Source of the DNA: an uncultured Flavobacteriaceae bacterium
GTDB lineage: Bacteria > Bacteroidota > Bacteroidia > Flavobacteriales > Flavobacteriaceae
Assembly (NCBI GenBank): GCA_938092005.1
Contig: CALKOU010000007.1
Span: 98,523 to 162,522 of the forward strand
Length of the DNA stretch: 64,000 nucleotides
Direction: 5' to 3'
The notes under the pieces are model-generated. The model was not told the DNA's origin, did no database searches, and worked only from the letters and a program-made list of their open reading frames with translations. Numbering within the stretch: the first letter of the stretch is position 1; each line of letters starts with the position of its first letter. A program made the translations under genes and the position numbers. Positions 1 to 7,737 of this stretch are shown piece after piece.

Positions 1-150
1 GCTAACAATATTACACACGTTCCGACATTTATCTTTTATAAAAATGGTAAGGAAATCAATAGAATCGTTGAATCTCCAATCGAGTTTTTAGAAGACGATA
101 TGTTGGCTATTCTAAGCGAAGTCGAATATAAACACACCTACGAAAACTAA
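1..150 (+). CDS. Thioredoxin-fold protein, C-terminal end (partial)
   Basis: The 5' part lies outside the window. The last 49 residues are readable from base 1. They contain a VPTFIFYKNGKEI segment, which matches the cis-proline loop and the following beta strand of thioredoxin-like proteins. The CxxC site, if present, is upstream, so oxidoreductase activity cannot be judged. The TAA stop shares its last base with the ATG of map, so the two genes are probably co-transcribed. The fold assignment rests on the cis-Pro strand alone and the precise family is not determined. Confidence 0.6.
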   Translation, partial: ANNITHVPTFIFYKNGKEINRIVESPIEFLEDDMLAILSEVEYKHTYEN

Positions 151-968
151 TGTCACTTCAAAAAACAGCTGAAGAAATTGAACTGATACGCACCAGTGCG
201 TTATTAGTATCCAAGACCCTTGGAATGCTAGCGGCGGAAATTAAGCCGGGTGTAACCACCTTGGCGCTTGACAAAAAAGCGGAAATCTTTATTCGTGATC
301 ACAATGCAATACCTGGATTTTTAGGATTGTATGATTTTCCCAACACGCTGTGTGTAAGTCCAAACCATCAGGTGGTACACGGCATTCCGAACAACACACC
401 CCTTCAAGAAGGCGATATCCTTTCTATTGATTGTGGTGTTTTACAAAACGGGTATTACGGTGATCATGCCTACACTTTTGCTGTTGGAGAAATTGATCCC
501 GAAACCCAAAAACTTCTCGACAGAACAAAAGCATCTTTGTACAAAGGCATTGAAGCTTTTAAAGCAGGCAATCGCGTTGGAGATGTAGGCTATGCTGTCC
601 AGCACTATGTGGAGCAATATGGTTATGGCGTAGTGCGTGAATTGGTAGGCCACGGACTCGGAAAAGTCATGCATGAAAAGCCAGAAATGCCCAATTACGG
701 AAAACGTGGTCGTGGAAAAGTTTTCTTAGAAGGTATGGTTGTGGCCATAGAGCCGATGATCAATCAGGGTACGCATCGTATCAAACAACTTAAAGACGGT
801 TGGACTATCCTAACAGCAGACGGTGCACCTAGCGCACACTATGAGCATAATGTGGCCATTGTTAATGGAAAGCCCGAATTGCTATCTACATTCAAGTATG
901 TAAACGAAGTTTTGGGCATCACAACAGATGAAGAAGTGCCATTTAGAGCAGTCCCTTTAGCGGTATGA
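150..968 (+). CDS. map: Type I methionine aminopeptidase
   Basis: This cytosolic metalloenzyme removes the initiator methionine from nascent proteins. The 272-residue product has the full pita-bread fold signature. The five dimetal ligands appear as D94 (in SIDCG), D105 (in GDHAYTF), H168 (in GHGLG), E201 (in IEPM) and E232 (in YEHN). The substrate histidines H78 and H175 are also present. Its length is close to the 264 residues of the E. coli enzyme, and it lacks the N-terminal zinc-finger extension of type Ic/II forms. The start codon overlaps the preceding stop by one base (TAATG). The 3' end overlaps the next gene by 4 nt (ATGA), which suggests translational coupling within one operon. 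Confidence 0.96.
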   Translation: MSLQKTAEEIELIRTSALLVSKTLGMLAAEIKPGVTTLALDKKAEIFIRDHNAIPGFLGLYDFPNTLCVSPNHQVVHGIPNNTPLQEGDILSIDCGVLQNGYYGDHAYTFAVGEIDPETQKLLDRTKASLYKGIEAFKAGNRVGDVGYAVQHYVEQYGYGVVRELVGHGLGKVMHEKPEMPNYGKRGRGKVFLEGMVVAIEPMINQGTHRIKQLKDGWTILTADGAPSAHYEHNVAIVNGKPELLSTFKYVNEVLGITTDEEVPFRAVPLAV

Positions 969-1747
969 AAAGGATAGCCCGCTGGATGCTTAGCATGTTC
1001 CCGCGCACGTGGTTACAGCATATTGCCAACATGCTCCTCCCATTTTTAGATGTATGGTATCGCGGAAATCGATTTACCGATCCCATCAATGGCAAATCGT
1101 ATCGGCGTTTTTTGCCTTATGGATATGTAAACATTCGTCCAAACGTACTAAGTCCAGGAACGCTTTCACTAGAGCGGCACCGACTTATTTGGTTATACCT
1201 ACAGCGTAAAACCAACTTTTTTAAATCTCCTAAAAAAGTCTTACACATGGCTCCTGAAAAGGCCTTTTTGACCCAGTTAAAAAAAATGCGCCATTTGGAT
1301 TATGTAAGTTGTGATTTAGAATCTCCATTGGCCGATGTCAAGGCAGATATTTGCGATTTACCTTTTGCAGACGCTTCTTTTGATTGGATACTGTGCAACC
1401 ATGTTTTAGAACACATCCCCAACGACACCAAGGCCATGCAAGAACTTTATAGGGTGTTAAAGCCCGGTGGAAAGGCGTTGTTACAAGTGCCCATTGATAT
1501 AAATAGAACCGTAACTTTTGAAGATGACAGCATCACTGATAAGGCAGCGCGCACCAAAATTTTTGGACAATACGACCACGTCCGTGTGTATGGTATAGAT
1601 TACTTTAATAAGCTACGCAGCATCGGATTTGAAGTGGATGAACTACAATTTACAACATCATTAAACGCAGAAGAACGGTTGCGTTATGGCGTTGTGGAAA
1701 ACGAATATATCCCTGTGTGTATTCGACCTATGGAAGGTCAAAAGTAA
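965..1747 (+). CDS. Class I SAM-dependent methyltransferase, substrate unknown
   Basis: The 260-residue protein has a Methyltransf_11-like core. A strand-loop region (VLHMAPE, about residues 92-98) corresponds to SAM motif I. It is followed by ADICDLPFADASFD (about 127-140), CNHVLEHIPN and LYRVLKPGGK, which match motifs II and III of class I methyltransferases. The first 30 or so residues are hydrophobic and basic and could associate with the membrane. The start overlaps map by 4 nt. The 3' end runs 20 nt into the convergent apbE gene. Nothing in the sequence or neighbours names the methyl acceptor; small-molecule, lipid or RNA substrates are all possible. Confidence 0.8.
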   Translation: MKRIARWMLSMFPRTWLQHIANMLLPFLDVWYRGNRFTDPINGKSYRRFLPYGYVNIRPNVLSPGTLSLERHRLIWLYLQRKTNFFKSPKKVLHMAPEKAFLTQLKKMRHLDYVSCDLESPLADVKADICDLPFADASFDWILCNHVLEHIPNDTKAMQELYRVLKPGGKALLQVPIDINRTVTFEDDSITDKAARTKIFGQYDHVRVYGIDYFNKLRSIGFEVDELQFTTSLNAEERLRYGVVENEYIPVCIRPMEGQK

Positions 1748-2723
1748 AACCAGGAGTAGCGACCACTTGCACAGTGTCATTTTTAGCTAATACCCACATA
1801 GCCTCAACATTGTCAAGTGTTTCAATCAACATGTTACCTTTATTAAAAGGCATGGCCATTAATGCCGTTGCATAAGCATCGGCAAGCATGGTTGAAGGCG
1901 CCAACACAGAAGCACTGAGTACATTGCTTTGAACTGTTTTTCCTGTTTTGGGGTTTATTGTATGAACATACTTATTACCGTTATCGTCAGTGCGAAATTT
2001 TCTATAATTACCAGAGGAAGCCAACCCTTGGTTTTGCAGCGGAAGCGTTGCTATAAATGGGCGTTCTCGATCTTGTTTTGGATGGTCGATAGCCACACGC
2101 CACGGTTGTTGTGTTTCTGGCTTAACCCCAGAAGCATACAATTCACCCCCTACTTCAACCAAAAAATGGTGATACCCAAGCGAATGTAACATGGTAGCAA
2201 GCGCATCAACGGCATAGCCTTTGGCAATAGCATTAAAATCGAGGTAACTATTTGGCTTGTCCTTTTTAAGAAAACCATTTGGTAAGAGCGATACCTTATC
2301 AAAACCCGTTATTGCAAGTAAGCTATCAACAACAAATTGATCTATGTGTTTTAAGGGAGCTGTTGGTCCAAATCCATAAGCATTGACAAGCGCTCCAACA
2401 GTTGGGTCAAAATAACCTTCCGTTTGGTTCCAAACGATCTTGGAAGTTTCAAATACATTCTTAAAATCTAGATCAACTTGAACGGCTTCATCACGATTTG
2501 CTTTTGAAATAATGGCGTTTGGCCAATAGGTTGACATGGACTGATTCATACGCAAGAAAATAGCATCAATAGAATCCGAAACAACCTCATTTGCTGCAAT
2601 GTCAACATAAAGCACCGTGTATGATGTGCCTAAAGCCGCACCTTGTATGCGTTGCATTTTAGGGGTTGTTTGACAAGAAGCAACCACCAGCAATAACAGC
2701 AAGCTATATCTCTTTAATCCCAT
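1728..2723 (-). CDS. apbE: FAD:protein FMN transferase (ApbE), lipoprotein
   Basis: ApbE cleaves FAD and transfers FMN to a threonine of target proteins outside the inner membrane; known targets include NqrB and NqrC. I chose the internal ATG at 2723, giving 331 residues. From there the product begins MGLKRYSLLLLLVVASC, a textbook lipoprotein signal with Cys17 as the lipidated residue. An upstream in-frame ATG at 2738 would bury this signal. The family motifs are present: LDFNAIAKGYAVD in the middle, HTINPKTGKT towards the C-terminus, and a metal-binding ADAYATALMAM segment. It lies just downstream of the nqr operon on the same strand, separated by a terminator and one small gene. Its role in maturing this Nqr complex is an inference from family and context. 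Confidence 0.93.
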   Translation of the reverse strand: MGLKRYSLLLLLVVASCQTTPKMQRIQGAALGTSYTVLYVDIAANEVVSDSIDAIFLRMNQSMSTYWPNAIISKANRDEAVQVDLDFKNVFETSKIVWNQTEGYFDPTVGALVNAYGFGPTAPLKHIDQFVVDSLLAITGFDKVSLLPNGFLKKDKPNSYLDFNAIAKGYAVDALATMLHSLGYHHFLVEVGGELYASGVKPETQQPWRVAIDHPKQDRERPFIATLPLQNQGLASSGNYRKFRTDDNGNKYVHTINPKTGKTVQSNVLSASVLAPSTMLADAYATALMAMPFNKGNMLIETLDNVEAMWVLAKNDTVQVVATPGFTFDLP

Positions 2724-3060
2724 TAAAATTAATCGCATAAGGTTCGTTTTTAGTTAGGGGTTTGTCATAATCAGCGGCATGCGCAAAACCAACACCTGCA
2801 TAATAGGTTTTGGCTTTAAATTTTAAGGCATGCGATTTAACTTGATCCATGAGCTCCGCATCTACGTCATTTGGGTTATGCGGATAACGCACGTGTCGCA
2901 CCACAACAAAATGCAAGACTTTGTCTTTGGTGCACACAAACTGCGGGTCTTTTTTAGGTGCGCTGTTCACCGCCAAAAATTCATAGCCATCGGCTTCCAA
3001 TGACTTACCAACAGTGGTCATTGCCAATTGGTGTAGTTCGTTGTCTGTTAACGGATTCAT
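2704..3060 (-). CDS. Conserved small protein beside nqr/apbE, function unknown
   Basis: This 118-residue protein has no signal peptide, transmembrane segment or cysteine cluster; it has a single Cys. The sequence is mixed alpha/beta in character, with a VVVRHVRYPHNPNDVD stretch and a KAKTYYAGVGFAHAADY stretch. From memory, closely similar flavobacterial proteins at this position have sometimes been labelled 'Na(+)-translocating NADH-quinone reductase subunit F', probably by propagation from the neighbouring gene. It contains neither the ferredoxin nor the FAD/NADH domain of NqrF, so that name should not be carried over. It overlaps the start of apbE by 20 nt and is probably co-translated with it. 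A role in Nqr assembly or flavinylation is only a guess from context. Confidence 0.75.
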   Translation of the reverse strand: MNPLTDNELHQLAMTTVGKSLEADGYEFLAVNSAPKKDPQFVCTKDKVLHFVVVRHVRYPHNPNDVDAELMDQVKSHALKFKAKTYYAGVGFAHAADYDKPLTKNEPYAINFNGIKEI

Positions 3061-3130
3061 GGCATAAATTTATATAAAATTAAGTAGTGATGATTTAAAA
3101 TATAGTATAATAAAAACAACTGTTCATTTT

Positions 3131-3163
3131 GCCTTGACGCAAAACAAACCAAAAGGTCAAGGC
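3131..3163. repeat. Perfect 8-bp inverted repeat upstream of the small protein/apbE pair
   Basis: GCCTTGAC at 3131-3138 is matched by its exact reverse complement GTCAAGGC at 3156-3163, with a 17-nt A-rich loop between. There is no U-run, so it is not a typical terminator. It lies between the nqrF terminator and the start of the small gene at 3060. It could be an operator or an RNA hairpin in a leader; nothing further is visible. Confidence 0.45.
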
Positions 3164-3200
3164 TGTATAAAATCAGCGTTTATAATGCCATATATATTCG

Positions 3201-3226
3201 AAAAGAAAAGAGGCCGAAGCCTCTTT
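3201..3226 (-). terminator. Intrinsic terminator of the nqr operon
   Basis: Reading the minus strand, AAAGAGGC (from 3226) is followed by a TTCG tetraloop and GCCTCTTT, then a TTCTTTTC tail. The 8-bp stem closes on a very stable C(UUCG)G loop. It sits 5 nt beyond the nqrF stop codon and separates the nqr operon from the downstream small gene and apbE. Confidence 0.9.
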
Positions 3227-3231
3227 ATATG

Positions 3232-4527
3232 TTATCCACCGAAATCGTCGAAACGAACATTTTCGTCTGGTACACCAAAGTCTTCTGCCATTTTCTCAAC
3301 GGCTTGATTCATCAATGGAGGTCCACAGAAATAAACTTCAATATCTTCAGGAGCTTCATGGTGATTCAAATAGTTGTCAATTAGCACTTGGTGTACAAAT
3401 CCAACAAAACCATCACCTTCGCCATCTAATCCGTCTTTAACTTTCCAATTATCTTCTTCAAGCGGCTCTGAAAGGGCAATGTAGAATTTGAAGTTCGGGA
3501 AATCACGTTCTAATGCACGGAAATGCTCCGTGTAGAACAATTCACGCTTAGAACGACCACCGTACCAGAACGTAACTTTACGCCCTGTTTTAAGTGTGCG
3601 GAACAAATGGTATAGATGCGAACGCATAGGCGCCATACCTGCACCACCACCCACATAAAGCATTTCAGCTTCTGAGTGGTTGATAAAGAACTCACCATAA
3701 GGACCAGAAATGGTTACAGGGTCACCTGCTTTTAGTGAGAAAATGTATGATGATGCTACCCCAGGATTTATATCAGCCCAACCGTTTTTAGCACGATCAA
3801 AAGGGGGTGTTGCGATTCGCACATTGAGCATAATTTCTCTACCCTCGGCTGGGAAGGAAGCCATAGAATAGGCACGTTCTACCAATTCTGGGTTCTTCAT
3901 TTTCAAATCCCACAATTTGAACTTATCCCACTCCAACTTAAATTTGTTTACATCATCAGGATGTTCTTCTGGGTGTGCTGTGATATCAATGTCGCTATAA
4001 TTTACCTCACAGGCTGGTACTTCAATTTGAATGTATCCACCTGCCTCATAGTGCATATCTTCAGGAATCTCAACTACAAATTCTTTAATAAAAGAGGCTA
4101 CGTTCCAATTACGCACCACTTTAGCTTGGAATTTTTTAATGCCAAATACTTCTTCAGGCACTTCAATGGTCATGTCTTCTTTTACTTTAACTTGACACCC
4201 TAAACGCCAACCTTCCGCAATTTCTTTTCGTGAAAAGTGCGGTGCTTCGGTAGGAAGAATTTCTCCTCCTCCTTCTTTCACAATACACTTACACTGGATA
4301 CAGGTACCACCTCCACCACAGGCCGATGGTAAAAATATTTTGTTATCACCAAGGGTGGAAAGCAAGGTACTCCCGGATGAAACCTCAACGTCCTTTTCAC
4401 CATTTATAAAAAGTTTCACAGGTCCAGAAGGCATCAAACGCGCCTTAACGCCTAGCAGCATACCCACCAACAAAAAAGTGATGGCCAAGAAAACAACAAT
4501 ACTCGCAATAATGACAGTAACATCCAT
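3232..4527 (-). CDS. nqrF: Na+-translocating NADH:quinone reductase subunit F
   Basis: NqrF is the NADH-oxidising entry subunit of the sodium pump. The 431-residue product has an N-terminal membrane anchor (about residues 5-27) and a 2Fe-2S ferredoxin domain. The cluster ligands are C70, C76, C79 and C111, the same numbering as in the Vibrio enzyme. A ferredoxin-reductase domain follows, with the FAD motif RAYS at 218-221, the nucleotide motif [12 protein letters not shown] near 293, a CGPPLMNQA motif near residue 400, and the C-terminus RFDDFGG. It is the last gene of the nqr operon, 4 nt after nqrE. The complete set of cofactor residues indicates a functional subunit. Confidence 0.98.
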   Translation of the reverse strand: MDVTVIIASIVVFLAITFLLVGMLLGVKARLMPSGPVKLFINGEKDVEVSSGSTLLSTLGDNKIFLPSACGGGGTCIQCKCIVKEGGGEILPTEAPHFSRKEIAEGWRLGCQVKVKEDMTIEVPEEVFGIKKFQAKVVRNWNVASFIKEFVVEIPEDMHYEAGGYIQIEVPACEVNYSDIDITAHPEEHPDDVNKFKLEWDKFKLWDLKMKNPELVERAYSMASFPAEGREIMLNVRIATPPFDRAKNGWADINPGVASSYIFSLKAGDPVTISGPYGEFFINHSEAEMLYVGGGAGMAPMRSHLYHLFRTLKTGRKVTFWYGGRSKRELFYTEHFRALERDFPNFKFYIALSEPLEEDNWKVKDGLDGEGDGFVGFVHQVLIDNYLNHHEAPEDIEVYFCGPPLMNQAVEKMAEDFGVPDENVRFDDFGG

Positions 4528-4531
4528 AGGG

Positions 4532-5146
4532 TTATAATTTAATTCCCATAAAACTCATAAAACCAATGGCCATAAGGCCTGTAATAATAAACGTAATGCC
4601 TAGTCCACGAAGCGGAGCAGGAATATTTGAATATGCAATTTTTTCACGAATGGCAGCAATGGCCAAAATAGCCAATAGCCAGCCTATACCAGAGCCAAAC
4701 CCATAAACAGCAGACTCGCCAATAGAAGCAAAACTTTTTTGCTGCATAAATAATGACCCTCCAAGAATGGCGCAGTTAACGGCAATAAGAGGTAAGAAAA
4801 TTCCCAATGCGCCGTAAAGTGCTGGAGCGAATTTCTCAACAATCATTTCTACCAATTGCACCATGGATGCAATTACGGCAATAAACATGATAAAGCTCAA
4901 AAAGCTAAGATCAATGGCAGCATATTCTTCACCCAACCATGACATGGCGCCGGGTTTGAGCAAATAATTATCTAACAAATAGTTAATAGGAACCGTGATG
5001 GACAAAACAAAAATAACGGCGAAGCCAAGTCCAACAGCCGTTTTTACGGTCTTGGAAACGGCCAAATAAGAACACATACCTAAGAAATAGGCAAAAATCA
5101 TGTTCTCAATAAAAATACTTTTTACAAAAAGGTTAACGTAATCCAT
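4532..5146 (-). CDS. nqrE: Na+-translocating NADH:quinone reductase subunit E
   Basis: This 204-residue integral membrane protein has six predicted helices. NqrE and NqrD are homologous and inserted with opposite topology; they hold an intramembrane iron-sulfur centre that passes electrons across the membrane. The two Cys ligands expected from this subunit are visible as C25 (in LGMCSYLAV) and C125 (in AVNCAILGG). It follows nqrD after 3 nt and precedes nqrF. Length and motifs are normal for the family. Confidence 0.97.
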   Translation of the reverse strand: MDYVNLFVKSIFIENMIFAYFLGMCSYLAVSKTVKTAVGLGFAVIFVLSITVPINYLLDNYLLKPGAMSWLGEEYAAIDLSFLSFIMFIAVIASMVQLVEMIVEKFAPALYGALGIFLPLIAVNCAILGGSLFMQQKSFASIGESAVYGFGSGIGWLLAILAIAAIREKIAYSNIPAPLRGLGITFIITGLMAIGFMSFMGIKL

Positions 5147-5149
5147 GGC

Positions 5150-5839
5150 CTAGTTTTTTTCGATGAGTTTACGGTTACGAGCACGCTGTACCCAAATAAT
5201 GATTCCGAGCGTAATTAACGCCATCGGTGACAACAACATCAACCCATTGTTCTCATAGCCCATTTCGTACAGGGCATCGGGAATTACTTGAATCCCATAG
5301 AGTTTTCCAGAGCCGAAAAGCTCTCTGAAAAAAGCAACAAGAATCAGCATAAAGCCATATCCAGCAGCATTTCCAACGCCATCTAAAAAGGATTTCCAAA
5401 CGCCATTACCCAAAGCAAAAGCCTCAAGGCGTCCCATTACAATACAGTTGGTTATGATAAGTCCAATAAATATAGAAAGCTGTTTACTCACGTCATACGC
5501 ATAAGCACGCAGCACTTGATCGACCAAAATTACCATAGATGCAACCACCACAAGCTGAACAATAATTCGGATTCGGTTTGGAATAGCATTCCGTAATAGC
5601 GAAACGATAACGTTACTAGCAGCCATTACAGCAATTACAGATAGGGTCATGACAACAGCGGGTTTAAGCTGCACCGTGATAGCCAAGGCAGAGCAAATAC
5701 CCAATACCTGCACGGTAATGGGATTGTTGTCGTCAAGTGGATCTTTCAATAACGCACGGTTTTTCTTTGAAAAAAGCGGTTCACGCTCTTTGGCTACAAA
5801 GAAAATAGCGGGTTTTTTATTTGATTTTGGTTGTGACAT
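5150..5839 (-). CDS. nqrD: Na+-translocating NADH:quinone reductase subunit D
   Basis: This 229-residue polytopic membrane subunit is the homologue and partner of NqrE. The two conserved Cys residues for the intramembrane Fe-S centre are C49 (in LGICSALAI) and C132 (in ITNCIVMGR). The protein begins with about 25 extra polar and basic residues before the part that aligns with typical 210-residue NqrD, including a KEREPLFSKKNRALLKDP segment. The ATG at 5839 is 2 nt after the nqrC stop, so this extension is likely to be translated. The next in-frame ATG lies well inside the membrane domain. Confidence 0.96.
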   Translation of the reverse strand: MSQPKSNKKPAIFFVAKEREPLFSKKNRALLKDPLDDNNPITVQVLGICSALAITVQLKPAVVMTLSVIAVMAASNVIVSLLRNAIPNRIRIIVQLVVVASMVILVDQVLRAYAYDVSKQLSIFIGLIITNCIVMGRLEAFALGNGVWKSFLDGVGNAAGYGFMLILVAFFRELFGSGKLYGIQVIPDALYEMGYENNGLMLLSPMALITLGIIIWVQRARNRKLIEKN

Positions 5840-5841
5840 AG

Positions 5842-6576
5842 TTAGTTGTTATACGCAAGGTCTGCGGGTGTTGCTTTTAGATAAGGCAAATAATGTTGCA
5901 GACGTTCAATAATCATATCCGAAACACCATCGCCAGTAATGGTTGCGCCCGAAATGGCATCAACCTCGTGGTCGTCTTTATCTGTGTCGTTGGGGTCATT
6001 GTTTGTTTTGGAAACACTGATTCCAACCAATTTGCCTGACACATCAAATATTTTTTCTCCTACAAAGCGATCCATAAACCATTGTTGGGTGATTTCAGCA
6101 CCTAACCCTGCCGTTTCGCCTTTATGATCAAACACTGCTCCTTTGATGGTGTTGCGATCTTCGTCAAGGGCAATGTAGCCCCAAATAGCATCCCAAAGTC
6201 CTGAGCCACGAAGTGGTACAATATAATATTTGGATTCTTCAACAGAAGCTACATACAAAGGAAAACGTTGCGTTTCAACGTCTTTTTTGAGTTCTAATGC
6301 TAGTTTGACATCAGAAAACGCATCAACGTTTTCATCAACAGTCCCATCGTTGCGGAGGGCTAACTGCTCAACGATATAGTTGTTAAATAATTCCTCTGCT
6401 CCTTCTCTATCAGTTTCAACACCAATAGTTGAAAGGATGTTTTGCATTTTTTCTTTGCGTACATTTTCTGACTGAAGATCTTTGAGTGAGCTAGCAGTAA
6501 AAGCAAGTACAGAAGCTACTACCAAAACCATGGCAGCAGCAAAACCAAAAGTATAACCGTTCGAATCTCTGTTCAT
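5842..6576 (-). CDS. nqrC: Na+-translocating NADH:quinone reductase subunit C
   Basis: NqrC carries a covalently bound FMN on the periplasmic side of the sodium pump. The 244-residue product has one N-terminal membrane segment (about residues 9-29) and then a soluble FMN-binding domain. The flavinylation motif is intact as DAISGAT, ending at T212, the predicted site of FMN attachment by ApbE. An acidic insert (about residues 193-205, rich in Asp and Asn) comes just before it. The start overlaps nqrB by 4 nt. Confidence 0.97.
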   Translation of the reverse strand: MNRDSNGYTFGFAAAMVLVVASVLAFTASSLKDLQSENVRKEKMQNILSTIGVETDREGAEELFNNYIVEQLALRNDGTVDENVDAFSDVKLALELKKDVETQRFPLYVASVEESKYYIVPLRGSGLWDAIWGYIALDEDRNTIKGAVFDHKGETAGLGAEITQQWFMDRFVGEKIFDVSGKLVGISVSKTNNDPNDTDKDDHEVDAISGATITGDGVSDMIIERLQHYLPYLKATPADLAYNN

Positions 6577-7727
6577 GATGCTGGAGTTAGTGAAGCATTA
6601 AGACGTTTTTTGCGTCGTTTGATATTTCCTTCAACCACATAGTGATCAATGGTTGGAGCAAATACATTCATAAGTAATATAGCCAACATTACCCCTTCTG
6701 GATAAGCTGGGTTAAATACACGTATTAGGATACAGAAAACACCTACAAGGAGTCCGTAAACCCATTTTCCTTTTGTTGTTTGTGCTGCCGATACTGGATC
6801 TGTAGCCATAAACACAACACCAAAAGCAAATCCACCTACAATAAGGTGATTCATCCAGTCAAAGGACATAAGAGCGTTAGCACCCCAAAGATTAAAGAGA
6901 AAGGCTGTAGCAGCTGCACCAAGCACACCACCAACCATAATACGCCAACTCCCTACTCCGGTAAGGATTAGGATAGCGGCACCGACCAACACCCAAAGGG
7001 TAGACGTTTCGGCTATGGAACCAGGAATAGCACCTACAAACATATCAAACATGGAATAGCTAACATCGTTACCAGCGGCAAGGCTTCCCAATATTGTCTC
7101 GCCCGAAATACCATCAACATTACTAGCTTCTGAAACCCACACTTTGTTTCCCGACATATAGGTCGGATATGCAAAAAAGGCAAAAGCACGTGCTGTTAGC
7201 GCTGGATTGAGAATATTCATTCCTGTGCCTCCAAAAGCTTCTTTGGCAATAAGCACCGCAAAAGCAACAGAAAGACCAACCATCCAAAGTGGAATATCAA
7301 CAGGCATGATCATCGGAACCAAAAGCCCCGTAACCAAATACCCTTCGTTAACCTCGTGTCCACGATAAACAGCGAATGCAAATTCAATAGCAAGACCAAC
7401 TCCGTAGGACACCGCTACCATAGGCATAATCTTTAATGCGCCATGTAGGAGAGCATCCCAAAAAGTAAAGGCGATTCCAGATTGAACAAAATACTGATAT
7501 CCCGTGTTGTAAACCCCATAAATAAAAGCGGGAAGTAAGGCAATAATCACCGTTACCATGGTCCGTTTTAAATCCACACCGTCGCGAATGTGCGCTCCTT
7601 TTTTTGTGGTGTGGTTGGGCACAAATAAAAAGGTGTCAAATGCATTTACAGCAGGGGCAAAACGCTCCCACTTTTGTCCCTTACCAAAGGGTTTTTTTAT
7701 TGCATCAATGCTACTGCGTAATTTCAT
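6573..7727 (-). CDS. nqrB: Na+-translocating NADH:quinone reductase subunit B
   Basis: NqrB is the large membrane subunit, with roughly ten helices, that holds a covalent FMN and riboflavin and is part of the Na+ path. The 384-residue protein has the family segments FLFVPNHTTKKGAHIRDG (about residues 33-50), GHEVNEGYLVTGLLVPMI (123-140) and GGTGMNILNPALTARAF (166-182). The expected flavinylation motif is DGISGET, ending at T211. The attachment threonine is kept, but the residue before it is Glu instead of the usual Ala. The gene overlaps nqrC by 4 nt and lies 10 nt after nqrA. Confidence 0.97.
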   Translation of the reverse strand: MKLRSSIDAIKKPFGKGQKWERFAPAVNAFDTFLFVPNHTTKKGAHIRDGVDLKRTMVTVIIALLPAFIYGVYNTGYQYFVQSGIAFTFWDALLHGALKIMPMVAVSYGVGLAIEFAFAVYRGHEVNEGYLVTGLLVPMIMPVDIPLWMVGLSVAFAVLIAKEAFGGTGMNILNPALTARAFAFFAYPTYMSGNKVWVSEASNVDGISGETILGSLAAGNDVSYSMFDMFVGAIPGSIAETSTLWVLVGAAILILTGVGSWRIMVGGVLGAAATAFLFNLWGANALMSFDWMNHLIVGGFAFGVVFMATDPVSAAQTTKGKWVYGLLVGVFCILIRVFNPAYPEGVMLAILLMNVFAPTIDHYVVEGNIKRRKKRLNASLTPAS

Positions 7728-7737
7728 ATTTAATAAC

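Noticed and set aside
441-674. Reverse-strand open frame inside map
   Set aside because: It lies wholly within the strongly supported map gene and its translation has no recognisable domain; the same holds for the other frames opposite real genes, such as 32372-32659 opposite the YqeY gene.
2704-3060. A second, truncated copy of nqrF
   Set aside because: It shares no ferredoxin, FAD or NADH motif with the real NqrF at 3232-4527; the name seems to come from neighbourhood only.
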